NCBI RefSeq assembly: GCF_004795015.1
Contig: NZ_SSBI01000051.1
Location: forward strand, 1 to 59,792
DNA: 59,792 bases
From: Streptomyces sp. A1277
GTDB taxonomy: Bacteria; Actinomycetota; Actinomycetes; Streptomycetales; Streptomycetaceae
Direction of reading: 5' to 3'
Made by a program: the position numbers and the translations under genes
Notes under the pieces: model-generated
The model's input: only the letters and a program-made list of their open reading frames with translations
Databases searched by the model: none
What the model was told of the DNA's origin: nothing
Shown here: positions 22,451-31,340 of the stretch, piece after piece
How positions within the stretch are numbered: the first letter of the stretch is position 1
Layout of the letters: each line of letters starts with the position of its first letter

Positions 22451-24295
22451 ATGGCGACCGATACGGCGCCCCCGGTCCCCGCGGGACCCCCCGATCCGCC
22501 CGCTGCGCCGGCCGCCAGCACCGCGTCGGCACCCACCGGAGACACCGGCATCATGGCCGCCCTGATGGCCGCGGTGGAGCCGGCCCGGCCGGTCACCGCG
22601 ACCGCCGGGGCCAGGCCGGAGGGTGACGACCCGGCCGCGAAGGCGGACGCCGACGGAGTGGTGGACCGCTCCTCCCCGGGCGTTACCAGCGAGCAGGTCA
22701 GGGCCCCGGAGGATTTGACCGGGGCCGGATCAGACGCGGCCGGTGCCCGGCACAAGGAGGGTGTTTTCAAAACGCTGATCCGGGCGGGAGCGACCCGCTG
22801 GGCTAAAGGCGGTGGGACCGCGAACAAGAGGTTGGACCTGGATAAAGCCAGGGCCGGTGCACACCAGGTGAAAGAGGCCCGGACCACCACGGTCATGAAA
22901 TCCCCTGGACTTCCCACCCGAAACGGCTCCGGCGGGGCCGGTGGAGGGGGCAGCAATTCCGGCGGAAGCAGCGGCAGAAATTCGGGCCGCAATTCCACCG
23001 GGAACGGCTCCACGGGTACCGGACGCGGCGGAAGCAGTGGCACCACCGGAGGCGGCGGGCGCGGCTCGTCCGGCTCGAATGGGAGCGGCGGATCCGGCGG
23101 CGGGCGCGGCACCAGCGGAAACGGTGGCGGAAGTTCGTCGAAGGACACCAGCCCCAAGGAGCCGAAGAACTCCGGCGGTAAAGGGAAGGACGGCTCTTCG
23201 GGGAACGCGGGATCCGGCGGAAAGGCTGGCAAGGACGGAAAGCCCGGTGCCTCCGGAAACGGCGGCGGATCGACATCGGGCGGCTCGTCCGGCGGCAATT
23301 CCGGCACCTCGAAGGACAAGGCCGACAAGGGCAAGGACACGAAAGCCGACCTGACGAAGGGCGGCGGCAGCAGCCAGGGCTCGGGCGGCTCCTCCGGGAG
23401 CAGCGGCGGATCCGGTTCGAGCGGCGGCGCCGGGAAGAACGGTGCCGCCGGCAGGGACGGAGCCACCGCCGGCCACGGCTCGAACGGGACCGACGGGACC
23501 GACAGCCGGACCCCGCTCCAGCGGTCGCGGGAGACGGGACACGAAGACGGTTCCGCGGCCCGCAACGTCGTCGACCACGTGAAGGCGTACGCGAAGGGCA
23601 CCAAGGACGGCTACCAGGACAAGAAGGAGGAGAACGGCCGGGAGCACGCCCGGCTGGACAAGGCGCACGCCGACCACAAGGCGAAGCAGCAGGACCCGAA
23701 GCAGAACGACCCCAAGCAGGACGACCCGAAGCAGCAGGGGACGACGGCCACTGGGCCCAACGGCCAGACGCTCGTCATCGCCCCGCCGGACGAAGGAGAC
23801 GACGGAGTGAGCACGGACGTGAAGCCCCTCCTGGTTAAGGAGATCGACGCGAACACGCTGACCCTGGGCACGGACGGTGCCCGGGGGTCGATGAGCCGCA
23901 AGGAGCTCCGCAACTTCAAGCAGTACGAACGCAAGCTGGAGGCCAAGGAGAACCACCTGATCAAGGTGGCCGACGCGTGCAAGTCCCTCGAGGCCGCGGC
24001 GGAGGACGAGGCGAAGGACTGCCAGGAACTCGCCGACCAAGCCAAGGCCGTCGAAGGCGGCGAGAAGCTGGCCGCGAAGCTGACGAAGCTCGCCGACGCC
24101 GCGAAGGCCCAGGCGACGGAAGCCGCCGAACTGGCCAAGCGCGCGAAGCGGGCGGCGGAGATGTGCAAGGTCGTCATGACCAACATCGGCACCCGGTACG
24201 CGCCGCTCTACAAGGCCGTCGTCGACAGCGACGAGACGAAGCCGGCCGAACTGCGCTTCTACAACGACAAGGGCTCCTACGCGCCCGCCGCGTAG
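22451..24295 (+). CDS. Gly/Ser-rich linker protein with helical C-terminal domain
   Basis: A 614-residue protein from ATG 22451 (GAGG upstream). N-terminal about 150 residues are Ala/Pro-rich and end in a basic helix. Residues about 155-365 are extreme low complexity (Gly, Ser, Lys, Asn; for example GGSGGGRGTSGNGGGSSSKD). Then follow a charged region with a QDPKQNDPKQDDPKQQ repeat and a C-terminal helical domain (RKELRNFKQYERKLEAKENH, LAAKLTKLADAAKAQATEAA) with paired cysteines. No signal peptide. It precedes a small helical protein and traB, so it is part of the transfer module; the long flexible tether is unusual. I do not recognise the family. Confidence 0.65.
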   Translation: MATDTAPPVPAGPPDPPAAPAASTASAPTGDTGIMAALMAAVEPARPVTATAGARPEGDDPAAKADADGVVDRSSPGVTSEQVRAPEDLTGAGSDAAGARHKEGVFKTLIRAGATRWAKGGGTANKRLDLDKARAGAHQVKEARTTTVMKSPGLPTRNGSGGAGGGGSNSGGSSGRNSGRNSTGNGSTGTGRGGSSGTTGGGGRGSSGSNGSGGSGGGRGTSGNGGGSSSKDTSPKEPKNSGGKGKDGSSGNAGSGGKAGKDGKPGASGNGGGSTSGGSSGGNSGTSKDKADKGKDTKADLTKGGGSSQGSGGSSGSSGGSGSSGGAGKNGAAGRDGATAGHGSNGTDGTDSRTPLQRSRETGHEDGSAARNVVDHVKAYAKGTKDGYQDKKEENGREHARLDKAHADHKAKQQDPKQNDPKQDDPKQQGTTATGPNGQTLVIAPPDEGDDGVSTDVKPLLVKEIDANTLTLGTDGARGSMSRKELRNFKQYERKLEAKENHLIKVADACKSLEAAAEDEAKDCQELADQAKAVEGGEKLAAKLTKLADAAKAQATEAAELAKRAKRAAEMCKVVMTNIGTRYAPLYKAVVDSDETKPAELRFYNDKGSYAPAA

Positions 24296-24316
24296 CACCA
24301 GGAGGGACAGAAGATC

Positions 24317-24697
24317 ATGGCGGAACTGACGTACAAGGTCCTCGTCCGTAAGACGCAGGACAAGGAGAAGGCCCTGGCCCGCAACGCGGAGGGCGTCAAG
24401 AAGGCCGCGGACAACATCAAGGAACTGGCCGACGACACGGCCTCGGACGCGGACGCGCTGGGCGCCAAGAGCGTGGACCGCGACTCCCTGGCGGAGTGTC
24501 AGGAGCTGTCGAAAATCATCCGCGGGGTGTCGGACGGCGCGATCACCTACGCGTCGAAGACGGCCGACACCGCGAAGGCCGCGAAGGCCGCAGGCGACCA
24601 GGCCCGCACCACCCACGCCGGGTTCCAGGAGGCTTTCGACCGCTCCGACGTGACGGACCTGGAGAAGGTCAGCCGCGACTGGTTCGAGCAGGAATAG
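24317..24697 (+). CDS. Small all-helical protein next to traB, unknown
   Basis: A 126-residue protein from ATG 24317, behind AGGAGGGACAG. It is predicted to be two or three long helices (KTQDKEKALARNAEGVKKAA, SKTADTAKAAKAAGDQARTT) ending in an aromatic-acidic tail (RDWFEQE). It resembles in style the helical end of the preceding 614-residue protein, so the two may be related or bind each other. No WXG motif is present. It is cotranscribed with the upstream gene; a terminator follows. Confidence 0.65.
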   Translation: MAELTYKVLVRKTQDKEKALARNAEGVKKAADNIKELADDTASDADALGAKSVDRDSLAECQELSKIIRGVSDGAITYASKTADTAKAAKAAGDQARTTHAGFQEAFDRSDVTDLEKVSRDWFEQE

Positions 24698-24721
24698 CAG
24701 CACCCAGCACCACCCACCATC

Positions 24722-24767
24722 GGCGCGGCCGGCCCCGGGGACCGAATCCCTGCGGGCCGGCCGCGCC
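24722..24767. terminator. Hairpin terminator between the helical-protein gene and traB
   Basis: 14-bp perfect arms at 24722-24735 and 24754-24767, ending in TTT. It lies just upstream of traB, so traB either has its own promoter or is attenuated. Confidence 0.75.
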
Positions 24768-24806
24768 TTTGCGGACCCCTCAGCACCCAGACAGGAGTAG
24801 CCCCCG

Positions 24807-27137
24807 ATGTCCACCATCACCAAGACCGTGCCGAACGCGGAGCCTGCGGAGCGCGCCGCCGCGGCGCTCCAGATCGCCCTCCCCGTCGGGGTGGGCATCC
24901 TGGCCCCCTACCTGGACCCGAACGCCGCGGCCTACGCCGGGGCCGGTTTCCTGGCCGGTGCGACGTTCGCCGGCGCCAACTACATGAACCGCCTTGGCCG
25001 CTGGTCGGACCGGCTCCCCGGGATCGACATCGCGCGGGCCCACCGCGACACCATGGGGATCTCCACGATCACCACCGGCATGGGCCTGGCCCTGGGCCAG
25101 CTGGGCGGAGCTGAGGCGTCCGAAGCGCTGATGGCCGGCGCCTTCGAGCCGACCACCATCCCCGGGATCCTGTCGCTGGGCTGGTGGGCCGCAGTCGTCT
25201 TCACCGGCTGGCGTCTGCGCCGCGTCTTCGGCAGGCAGAAGATCGAGGTGGAGCAGGCACAGCCGACCGGGCAGGCCGCCCCCGCCAACGGCACCCCCGG
25301 CCCGGTGTCCCTGGCCGACAAGATGATCGCGGCCTGGGGGCGCGTGATCAGCGACCCGAAGAACGGCCGCCACCGCAACCAGGTCCTCTCCGACGTCGTG
25401 ATCTACGCCGACCGCTGGGAGGGCCGGATCACCGCCGCCCTGGGCGACGCCGTGAACGTCTCCAAGGAGGCCGTGAGCAGCCTCTTCGGCCGCTCCGTCG
25501 ACGACATCACCATGAAGTACGGCGCGCACTCCGGAGAGGCGTTCATCACCGTCTGGTACACCCAGCGCCCGGAGCTGGACCCCTCCACCCTCCAGGGCGC
25601 CTGGAAGCGCGTCCAGGCGCGGGTCCTGCCCAAGACCCACCTGGAGGAGGTCGGCGAGGACGTGAACACCGGCGGCCAGGTGGCGCGCGTCGTGGCCGAC
25701 GACGACCTGGACGCACTCCCCCGCGTCGTCAACCTCGGGGAGCTGGCAGGCGCGCTGCGCCGCTCCATCGACCTCGTCTCCTACGAGCCGGGACGGCGCG
25801 ACCCCAGGCGCGCGATCATCCGCATCATGGACCACAACCCGCTGGAGGCCGGGCACGAGTTCCAGGGCCTGGACTCCCTGGTAGCCACCCCGGGCGGCTG
25901 GGTCAACATCGGGAAGATCGTGAGCGGCTTCCCCGCGAAACTCCAGCTGTTCGACCCGAAGCTGGGCGCCCTGCACGTCGTGATCGCCGGTACCACCGGC
26001 TCAGGCAAGGGAGGCACGGGCCAGATGATCAGCCTGGCCTACCACGCCAACAAGATGGCCCAGATCTACGGCGACCCCAAGGGCGCCAGCAACCCCGCGA
26101 TCCCGAAGATGGCCGCCTACAGCGGCCTGACCAAGTACGGCGCCCTGGGTGCCATGCGGCTGTCCTGGTGGGTCCTCCAGCACCGGATCGACGAGGCCGC
26201 CCGCCTGGACCTGAAGAACTTCGAGCCGTCCGCGATGCGCCCGTACTGCGCGACGATCCTGGACGAGGCCGCGCAGATGCTGGCCCCGGGAGCGGAGAAC
26301 CGCAAGGAGGCCATCAAGATCGTCAAGGATGGTGCCTCGCTGACCCGCTCCATGGGCATGCCCTGGGTCCTGATCAACCAGACGGTCAACCTGGACCAGC
26401 TGGGCGGCGAGCAGGCCATCCGCGCCAACCTCATCGCCGGCGGAACCTGGATCATCCTGCGCACCGACAGCGACCAGGTGAACCTGGGCGACCTTCCCCC
26501 CGGCTTCGACGGGCTAGACCCCTCGTTGATCCCGCCCGTCTGGGTGGAAGAGGACGACGCGCTGGTCTACGACCCGACCATGGCGGAGTCCGACCCGCGC
26601 AGAACCTTCGGCCTGGGTTACGTCGCGGCGCCGGGCGGGCGCGCGGGCATGATGCGCATCGACACCCTGGAAGACGCCACCGAGCACATCCGGCCGGAGA
26701 ACATCATGGCCCCGGTCGACGTGCCCTGGTGGGGCGACCAGGCGCGCATGGAGGAGCTGGCCATGACGCCCATCCCCGGCTTCGAGGAGAAGGACGGCGA
26801 AGGCGGCACCGGCGAGGCCGGCATGTCGTTCCCCGGTGTCGACCTCCCGAAAGCCAAGGAGCTCACCTCGGAGGAGAAGGTCCTGGCCGCCCTCCGTGAC
26901 GAGTCCGACCCCATGTACGTCGACATGCTCGACCAGGGCGACGAGATCAACCCCGACGACATCGACTACGTGGAACGGGGCCAGCTGCAGGCCGCCTGCG
27001 GGGTCGCGGAATCGACCTTCGCGAACGTCCTGAACAAGCTGGAAAAGGCAGGAAAGATCCACCGGATCAAGGAAGGCAAGACCTCGAAGGTAGCCCTGGG
27101 CCCCCGGCCGGAAGAGACCGGCGAAGAGGCCGCCTGA
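24807..27137 (+). CDS. traB: TraB-like FtsK/SpoIIIE DNA translocase
   Basis: A 776-residue protein from ATG 24807. Hydrophobic segments near residues 20-60 and 117-135 anchor it. The motor domain has the Walker A loop GTTGSGKGG (395-403) and Walker B ATILDEAAQ (Asp486-Glu487). The C-terminus is a winged helix (about 705-765; GQLQAACGVAESTFANVLNK, KAGKIHRIKEGK), the part that in TraB recognises short DNA repeats. TraB alone moves double-stranded plasmid DNA between hyphae as a ring-shaped pore. The length and layout fit Streptomyces linear-plasmid and element TraB proteins. It is separated from the upstream gene by a terminator. Confidence 0.9.
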   Translation: MSTITKTVPNAEPAERAAAALQIALPVGVGILAPYLDPNAAAYAGAGFLAGATFAGANYMNRLGRWSDRLPGIDIARAHRDTMGISTITTGMGLALGQLGGAEASEALMAGAFEPTTIPGILSLGWWAAVVFTGWRLRRVFGRQKIEVEQAQPTGQAAPANGTPGPVSLADKMIAAWGRVISDPKNGRHRNQVLSDVVIYADRWEGRITAALGDAVNVSKEAVSSLFGRSVDDITMKYGAHSGEAFITVWYTQRPELDPSTLQGAWKRVQARVLPKTHLEEVGEDVNTGGQVARVVADDDLDALPRVVNLGELAGALRRSIDLVSYEPGRRDPRRAIIRIMDHNPLEAGHEFQGLDSLVATPGGWVNIGKIVSGFPAKLQLFDPKLGALHVVIAGTTGSGKGGTGQMISLAYHANKMAQIYGDPKGASNPAIPKMAAYSGLTKYGALGAMRLSWWVLQHRIDEAARLDLKNFEPSAMRPYCATILDEAAQMLAPGAENRKEAIKIVKDGASLTRSMGMPWVLINQTVNLDQLGGEQAIRANLIAGGTWIILRTDSDQVNLGDLPPGFDGLDPSLIPPVWVEEDDALVYDPTMAESDPRRTFGLGYVAAPGGRAGMMRIDTLEDATEHIRPENIMAPVDVPWWGDQARMEELAMTPIPGFEEKDGEGGTGEAGMSFPGVDLPKAKELTSEEKVLAALRDESDPMYVDMLDQGDEINPDDIDYVERGQLQAACGVAESTFANVLNKLEKAGKIHRIKEGKTSKVALGPRPEETGEEAA

Positions 27138-27149
27138 CCGCTGCCCCAC

Positions 27150-27183
27150 AACGGCGCGCCCCCACACCGGGGGGCGCGCCGTT
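27150..27183. terminator. Terminator after traB
   Basis: 14-bp arms at 27150-27163 and 27170-27183 with a 6-base loop, 12 bases beyond the traB stop. The 27184-27393 gap shows nothing further. Confidence 0.8.
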
Positions 27184-27393
27184 CCCGTCCGCGCTGCCAC
27201 ACACCACACCCTGCGGCACGACCACCCGCCGCTGACCTGACGCTCTGCCTGGCCCTCGCCCACCCCGCCTTCGGGGCCGGCGAGGACCGGACAGGCCGCC
27301 CGGCCGCACGCCTCACCCCTTCCGCCCCGTCGACGGCCCTCCCGCCGGCGGGGCGCAGCACTGCCCGCCATCAACCCTGTTGGAGGACATCTC

Positions 27394-27501
27394 GTGCTCA
27401 TCCCCCGCCCGCGCCGCCGCATCGGCCGGCCCCGCCCGCAGCGCCCCGGCCCCCGCTACCCGCAGCGCCCCGCCCGGCTCCCCGGTACCTGGAGCCGGTG
27501 A
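27394..27501 (+). CDS. 35-residue Arg/Pro-rich micro-protein
   Basis: GTG 27394 follows GGAGG by eight bases. The product (MLIPRPRRRIGRPRPQRPGP and a short end) is strongly basic. Its stop overlaps the ATG of the next gene by one base (TGATG), so it may serve mainly to bring ribosomes to that gene. No family recognised. Confidence 0.5.
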   Translation: MLIPRPRRRIGRPRPQRPGPRYPQRPARLPGTWSR

Positions 27502-27962
27502 TGCCGCACCCTCGGAAGAAGCGGCGCCGCGAGCTCAAGAAGGTGCCGCGCAGCACCGCGACGCTGGAGGAGTTCGACCGGCGCTCCTGTCCCGAGGGCC
27601 TGGTCACCAGACGCCAGCTGCGCGAGCGGGGCCTGTGCCCCGGCGGGCAGGGCCCGGTCGCGGTCCTGCGCTGCAAATACTGCGCGTACCGGCCCGACCA
27701 GTCGTGCAACCACCCCACCCGGGCCTGGCTGTACCGGCTGGACCTCGCCCGGCCGAAACGCGTGCCGACGATGGCGCAGGAATGGGCGCTGGACCGGGCG
27801 ATGGCCGCGAGGTCCACCTGCCCGGAATGCAAGCGCCGGTACTACTTCTGCCTCCCGCTGCGCACCCAGGGCTCCTGCGACCCCTGCGCCCGGGGCTACG
27901 AGCCCAGCCCCGACACCTACTTCGCCTCCACGGCCCCGGTCATCCACCGGCTGGCCGCCTGA
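27501..27962 (+). CDS. RRQRL-motif zinc-binding protein
   Basis: A 153-residue protein from ATG 27501. It carries the signature GLVTRRQLRERGLCPGGQGP and two CxxC pairs: CKYC (near residue 54) and CPECKRRYYFC...CDPC (about 107-130). It matches the family I know as RRQRL motif-containing zinc-binding protein, common on Streptomyces plasmids and integrative elements, of unknown function. It is translationally coupled to the micro-gene before it. Confidence 0.75.
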   Translation: MPHPRKKRRRELKKVPRSTATLEEFDRRSCPEGLVTRRQLRERGLCPGGQGPVAVLRCKYCAYRPDQSCNHPTRAWLYRLDLARPKRVPTMAQEWALDRAMAARSTCPECKRRYYFCLPLRTQGSCDPCARGYEPSPDTYFASTAPVIHRLAA

Positions 27963-27990
27963 CCAACGAACCCCTCGAAGGAGAAAGACC

Positions 27991-28305
27991 GTGGCTCGTC
28001 CACCCCTTCGCCCGGCCCTGACCATGCGCGCCCGAACCGCCGTGCTGGTCGCGGCCGCCGTGCTCGTCACGGTCGCCGCGGCCGCCGTCCTCGAGGCCGG
28101 CCCCTGGCGGCTGTACGCCGACCGGCACCGCATCGAGCTCAAGCCCCGGCCCCGCCGCTCCTGCCCCGACTGCCGGGGCGCGGGCGGCTGGTGGACCGGC
28201 GGCCCGTTCCCGGAAATGTCGGCGTGCGGCTGCTGGGCACACCGGCGCGAGCTCCGCGTCCGGCTCCTGTCCGTCCCGGCCTGGCCGGACGAACCGCCGT
28301 TCTGA
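27991..28305 (+). CDS. Membrane-anchored zinc-motif protein
   Basis: A 104-residue protein from GTG 27991 with AAGGAG eight bases upstream. One transmembrane helix at about 16-36 (TAVLVAAAVLVTVAAAAVL) is followed by a CPDC motif in a rubredoxin-like or DnaJ-type finger (SCPDCRGAGGWWTGG...CGCW). The basic R...R run after the helix places the C-terminal part in the cytoplasm. Family not recognised. Confidence 0.65.
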   Translation: MARPPLRPALTMRARTAVLVAAAVLVTVAAAAVLEAGPWRLYADRHRIELKPRPRRSCPDCRGAGGWWTGGPFPEMSACGCWAHRRELRVRLLSVPAWPDEPPF

Positions 28306-28362
28306 TCTCTCCGGGCGGGCCACGAACGACCCGCCCGGCTACGACAAGGAGAAGCACCGCCC

Positions 28363-28824
28363 ATGACCACCACGGTCCCCTCCCCTGGCATCGACAAAAA
28401 CATGGACGCCGCCTGCGCCTCGGTCACCAACGAGATCAACCGCACGGACAGCAAGTCGTCCTTACTGCTGGCTTTCAACGGCGCCGTCCTTGCGGGCCTG
28501 GCGTCCGTGGCAGACAAGGACCTGCCCCTGCCGACCAAGGTGTTCGGCACGGCGGCCGTCCTCGCCCTGGGCGCAGCCGCCGTGCTGCTGCTCCTGGTCG
28601 TCCGGCCCCGGCTCCGTGCCGACGACCGGGCCTCCTTCCCGTACTGGGCGCAGATCGATGAGGACGCGATCCGCGGCTGCATGCAGGGCGACCCCCGCGC
28701 CGCCCGTATCCGGGTCCTGTCTGGCCTCGCGGTCCGCAAGTTCCTCCACCTGCGCCGCGCCGTCGACCTCAGCCTCGCCGCCCTGGCGCTGCTCGCGCTG
28801 GCCGCCGCCAGCCTCGCCCTGTGA
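28363..28824 (+). CDS. Pycsar-type membrane effector-like protein (DUF5706)
   Basis: A 153-residue protein from ATG 28363 with AAGGAG upstream. It matches the PycTM/DUF5706 pattern: NEINRTDSKSSLLLAFNGAV (the conserved D-K-S-LL core ahead of helix 1), a second helix with AVLALGAAAVLLLLVVRPRL, a soluble loop with FPYWAQ, and a last hydrophobic helix at the C-terminus (about 134-153). In Pycsar defence such proteins are gated by cCMP or cUMP and damage the membrane. No cyclase gene is visible in this window, so it is an orphan here. The family call is good; defence is inference. Confidence 0.75.
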   Translation: MTTTVPSPGIDKNMDAACASVTNEINRTDSKSSLLLAFNGAVLAGLASVADKDLPLPTKVFGTAAVLALGAAAVLLLLVVRPRLRADDRASFPYWAQIDEDAIRGCMQGDPRAARIRVLSGLAVRKFLHLRRAVDLSLAALALLALAAASLAL

Positions 28825-29183
28825 CGGCGGCCGCGGTGCCCACGACCCGCACGCGTATCGACCGCGTCCGCGCCTCCGTCGGGATCGTCCAGCTCGCCCT
28901 CCAGCAGATCGAGGACGACCTGAGCGCCGACGACGTCGACGGCCTGGAGCTCGCCGCGATCCTGCGCGAGCTCCAGGAGGACGTCGACGTCCCCGGTGGC
29001 CTCATCCCGATGCTCGCGCAGCTGGTCACCGCCGCCGCGCGCCGGGCGGAGCAGATCGAGCCCGACCGCGATGGCGACGCCTCCTGCCCCCTGCACGAGG
29101 CCGCCGCCCTGCTCACCGACAACGCCGGGCAGCGCCTGAACTGGGCTGCCAGTTCCCTTCACCCGCAAGGAGATCCCGCATGA
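28821..29183 (+). CDS. Small helical protein, unknown
   Basis: A 120-residue protein; GTG 28821 overlaps the stop of the DUF5706 gene by four bases. It is helical throughout (SVGIVQLALQQIEDDLSADD, GLELAAILRELQEDVDVPGG) with a short C-terminal segment containing CPLHEAAALLTD. Its stop overlaps the next start by four bases. No recognised family. Tight coupling to the DUF5706 gene makes a partner role possible. Confidence 0.65.
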   Translation: MTAAAVPTTRTRIDRVRASVGIVQLALQQIEDDLSADDVDGLELAAILRELQEDVDVPGGLIPMLAQLVTAAARRAEQIEPDRDGDASCPLHEAAALLTDNAGQRLNWAASSLHPQGDPA

Positions 29184-30142
29184 CCGAGCTGCCCTGCTAC
29201 CCGCCGATGCCCGAGCACAGCCTCGTGGTCCTCATCGGTGCGTCCGGCGCCGGGAAGTCCACGCTCGCGCGCACCTGGCCCGCCTCCCAGGTCCTGTCCC
29301 TGGACGCGCTGCGGGAGGCCGTCAGCGACGACGCGGGCGACCAGGACGCGACCGGCGACGCCGTCGCCGCCCTGCACCTGCTCCTGGAGGCGAGGATGCG
29401 CCGCCAGCTGTTCACGGTCGTCGACGCCACCAACGTCACGGCCGCCGCCAGGAAGCCGCTCATCGCCGCCGCCAAGCGCCACGACATGCTCTCCATCGCG
29501 GTTGTGTTCACCACGCCCGGCAGCATCTGCATCGAGCGGCAGGGCCCGCGGCCGGCCAACCGCACGGTGCCGGAAGAGGTGGTCGCCCAGCAGCACGACG
29601 ACATGTTCGCCTCCCGCCGCACCCTGAAGTCCGAAGGTTTCCCCGAGATCGTCTACTCCGACAGCCTCCACCGGCTCGTGCCGTACCTGGAGCGCCTGAG
29701 CGGCACGCGGCAGGCCGACCTCGGACTGGACGGCAGCGACGGCCTCGGTGAGTTGAACCTCGTGAGCCGCACGTTCGGCGAGGAGATCCTGCCGCTGTGG
29801 CAGTGGAAGCCCGGCTCGGACGCCGCCGGCGGTGACCGCGTCGCGGAGATCCGCCTCGGTCAGCAGTCCCTCACCCTCGCCCTGCGCACCGACGTCGACG
29901 GCGAGGGCGACGTGGGGTTCGACGTGAGGGTGCCGTGCCCGCACGACGACGCGTGCACCGGCTACGCCTGGGTGCCCGCCTACAGCGTCACCTGCCTGTT
30001 CCGCGCGCTCAACGGCGACCTGGACGACGACGAGGACATCGTCTGCACCGTCCACGGCCCGAACACCGACGAGGACCAGGAGGACGACCCCGAGGGCCGC
30101 GCCGACCTGGAGGAGCAGTTCGCGGCCGCGGTCCGCGAGTGA
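29180..30142 (+). CDS. P-loop kinase, polynucleotide-kinase-like, with extra C-terminal domain
   Basis: A 320-residue protein from ATG 29180 behind AAGGAG. Residues 1-170 are a P-loop kinase: VVLIGASGAGKSTLARTW (Walker A, about 15-32), the DATNVTAAARKPLI strand with an acidic base, and VPEEVVAQQHDDMFAS, as in PNK-type kinases and their relatives. Residues about 185-320 form a separate acidic domain with a CPHDDACTGYAW motif, possibly metal-binding. The substrate is unknown; nucleic acid 5' ends or a small molecule are both possible. It is coupled to the gene before it by a four-base overlap. Confidence 0.72.
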   Translation: MTELPCYPPMPEHSLVVLIGASGAGKSTLARTWPASQVLSLDALREAVSDDAGDQDATGDAVAALHLLLEARMRRQLFTVVDATNVTAAARKPLIAAAKRHDMLSIAVVFTTPGSICIERQGPRPANRTVPEEVVAQQHDDMFASRRTLKSEGFPEIVYSDSLHRLVPYLERLSGTRQADLGLDGSDGLGELNLVSRTFGEEILPLWQWKPGSDAAGGDRVAEIRLGQQSLTLALRTDVDGEGDVGFDVRVPCPHDDACTGYAWVPAYSVTCLFRALNGDLDDDEDIVCTVHGPNTDEDQEDDPEGRADLEEQFAAAVRE

Positions 30143-30228
30143 GCCGTTCCGCCGACGCTTCACCGCACAGCCACAACCCGCCCGGCCACGCTGGGCGCCC
30201 GCTGCTTCCCTGGGAAGGACACCCCGCC

Positions 30229-31074
30229 ATGGGCATCACGATCACGAACACGTACGGCACCGCGCACCAAGTCAGCGAGACCAACCCGGCCCACGTCACC
30301 AGCTGCGACCGGTACCGGTTGCCGCTGGTCGGCGCCATCGTCCCCGGCAACCCCGGTTACGAGGACATGGTCGAGATCCTCAAGGACAACGGCCACGACA
30401 CCCGCCCCGAGGGCTACGGGCTGATCTTCCTGGAGTCCGAGGAGTTCTCCGCGACCTACTTCGGGTCGATCGCGCAGATTGAGCAGTACAAGCGCGACAA
30501 CGCCGATGGCACCGCGACCTTCGACGCCTCCCAGGGCGTCATGTACGCCCAGTGGCCCCACGGCAAGGGCTGGGACGACTTCCTCCCCCGCACCTTCTGG
30601 AACGTGGCTGCGCGCGGCGGGATCGCGGACGGCGTCGGCCTGGTCACCGGCTTCGCGCACACCGAGATCCCAGGTGCGGAGGTCATCGTCTTCGAGTTCG
30701 AAGGCAAGTGGCTCCCGGACAGCGAGCCGCAGCAGCTGGTCACCTACCACTGCACCGGCTGCCACCTGGACACCTTCCACGACTGCGGGCACGTGCACGA
30801 GAACACCGGCCCCGACAGCCGACGCTGGGCCGCCCGCCAGGCCCGCCAGCACCTCATCAGCGCCCACCGGCACGGCGTCGGCGACACGAACAGCGCCTGC
30901 CGCCCCAACAACGGCGAGATGCTGCGCGCCGTGAACGCGGCCGCCCGCGAGATGTGGGGCACCACGGGCAACGCCCTCCCGGACACCGACGACGCGTACT
31001 GCGCGACCAAGGGCCCCTGCTCGATCATCCGCGAACTGCGGGCCGGAGTTCGCCCGCCCGTCTACCGCGCCTGA
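30229..31074 (+). CDS. Unknown plasmid protein with a Cys/His cluster
   Basis: A 281-residue protein from ATG 30229 with AAGGA upstream. The first part has an alternating alpha/beta look (RLPLVGAIVPGNPGYEDMVE, LIFLESEEFSATYFG). A cluster CTGCHLDTFHDCGHVHENTG near 185-205 and later single cysteines suggest zinc binding. No recognised family. A gap of 88 bases separates it from the next gene. Confidence 0.6.
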   Translation: MGITITNTYGTAHQVSETNPAHVTSCDRYRLPLVGAIVPGNPGYEDMVEILKDNGHDTRPEGYGLIFLESEEFSATYFGSIAQIEQYKRDNADGTATFDASQGVMYAQWPHGKGWDDFLPRTFWNVAARGGIADGVGLVTGFAHTEIPGAEVIVFEFEGKWLPDSEPQQLVTYHCTGCHLDTFHDCGHVHENTGPDSRRWAARQARQHLISAHRHGVGDTNSACRPNNGEMLRAVNAAAREMWGTTGNALPDTDDAYCATKGPCSIIRELRAGVRPPVYRA

Positions 31075-31162
31075 CGGACGCTCCGTGCCGCCCCGGCCTC
31101 TCCGCACGACGGAGGCCGGGGCGGTCGCGGTGGTCCCTCAAGCACGGAAGGAGTTGGACGTC

Positions 31163-31340
31163 ATGCGCCGGTACGAGGTTGACGTCCCGATACACCACGC
31201 CACGGACCAGGAACGGCGAGGGCTTCACGTCTTCATCGGCTGCGCCGCTGGAGAGAGCGAGGCCCTGGCCGCCGCGCACAACGCCTACGACCGGGCCATG
31301 CAGCACGTGTCCGCCGGCCGCCCGGCCCCCGACGACTCCA
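31163..31340 (+). CDS. 5' portion of a small gene, fused to a decayed neighbour
   Basis: From ATG 31163 (GGAAGGAG 12 bases upstream) the frame reads as good protein for about 60 residues (MRRYEVDVPIHHATDQERRG, LHVFIGCAAGESEALAAAHN, AYDRAMQHVSAGRP). From about 31341 the coding signal switches to another frame that encodes an ASCH-like end. The original frame stays open across it as nonsense-like, Arg/Pro-rich sequence and runs into the gene at 31655. This looks like the head of one gene joined by a deletion to the tail of another. Confidence 0.5.

Noticed and set aside
24317..24697. ESX/WXG100-type secreted protein
   Set aside because: The protein is a helical hairpin of about the right size, but has no WXG motif and no EccC-type partner beyond TraB.
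22730..24898. A 722-residue minus-strand frame opposite the Gly/Ser-rich gene
   Set aside because: No ribosome site or motif; the plus-strand gene has a start, operon context and a terminator beyond its partner.
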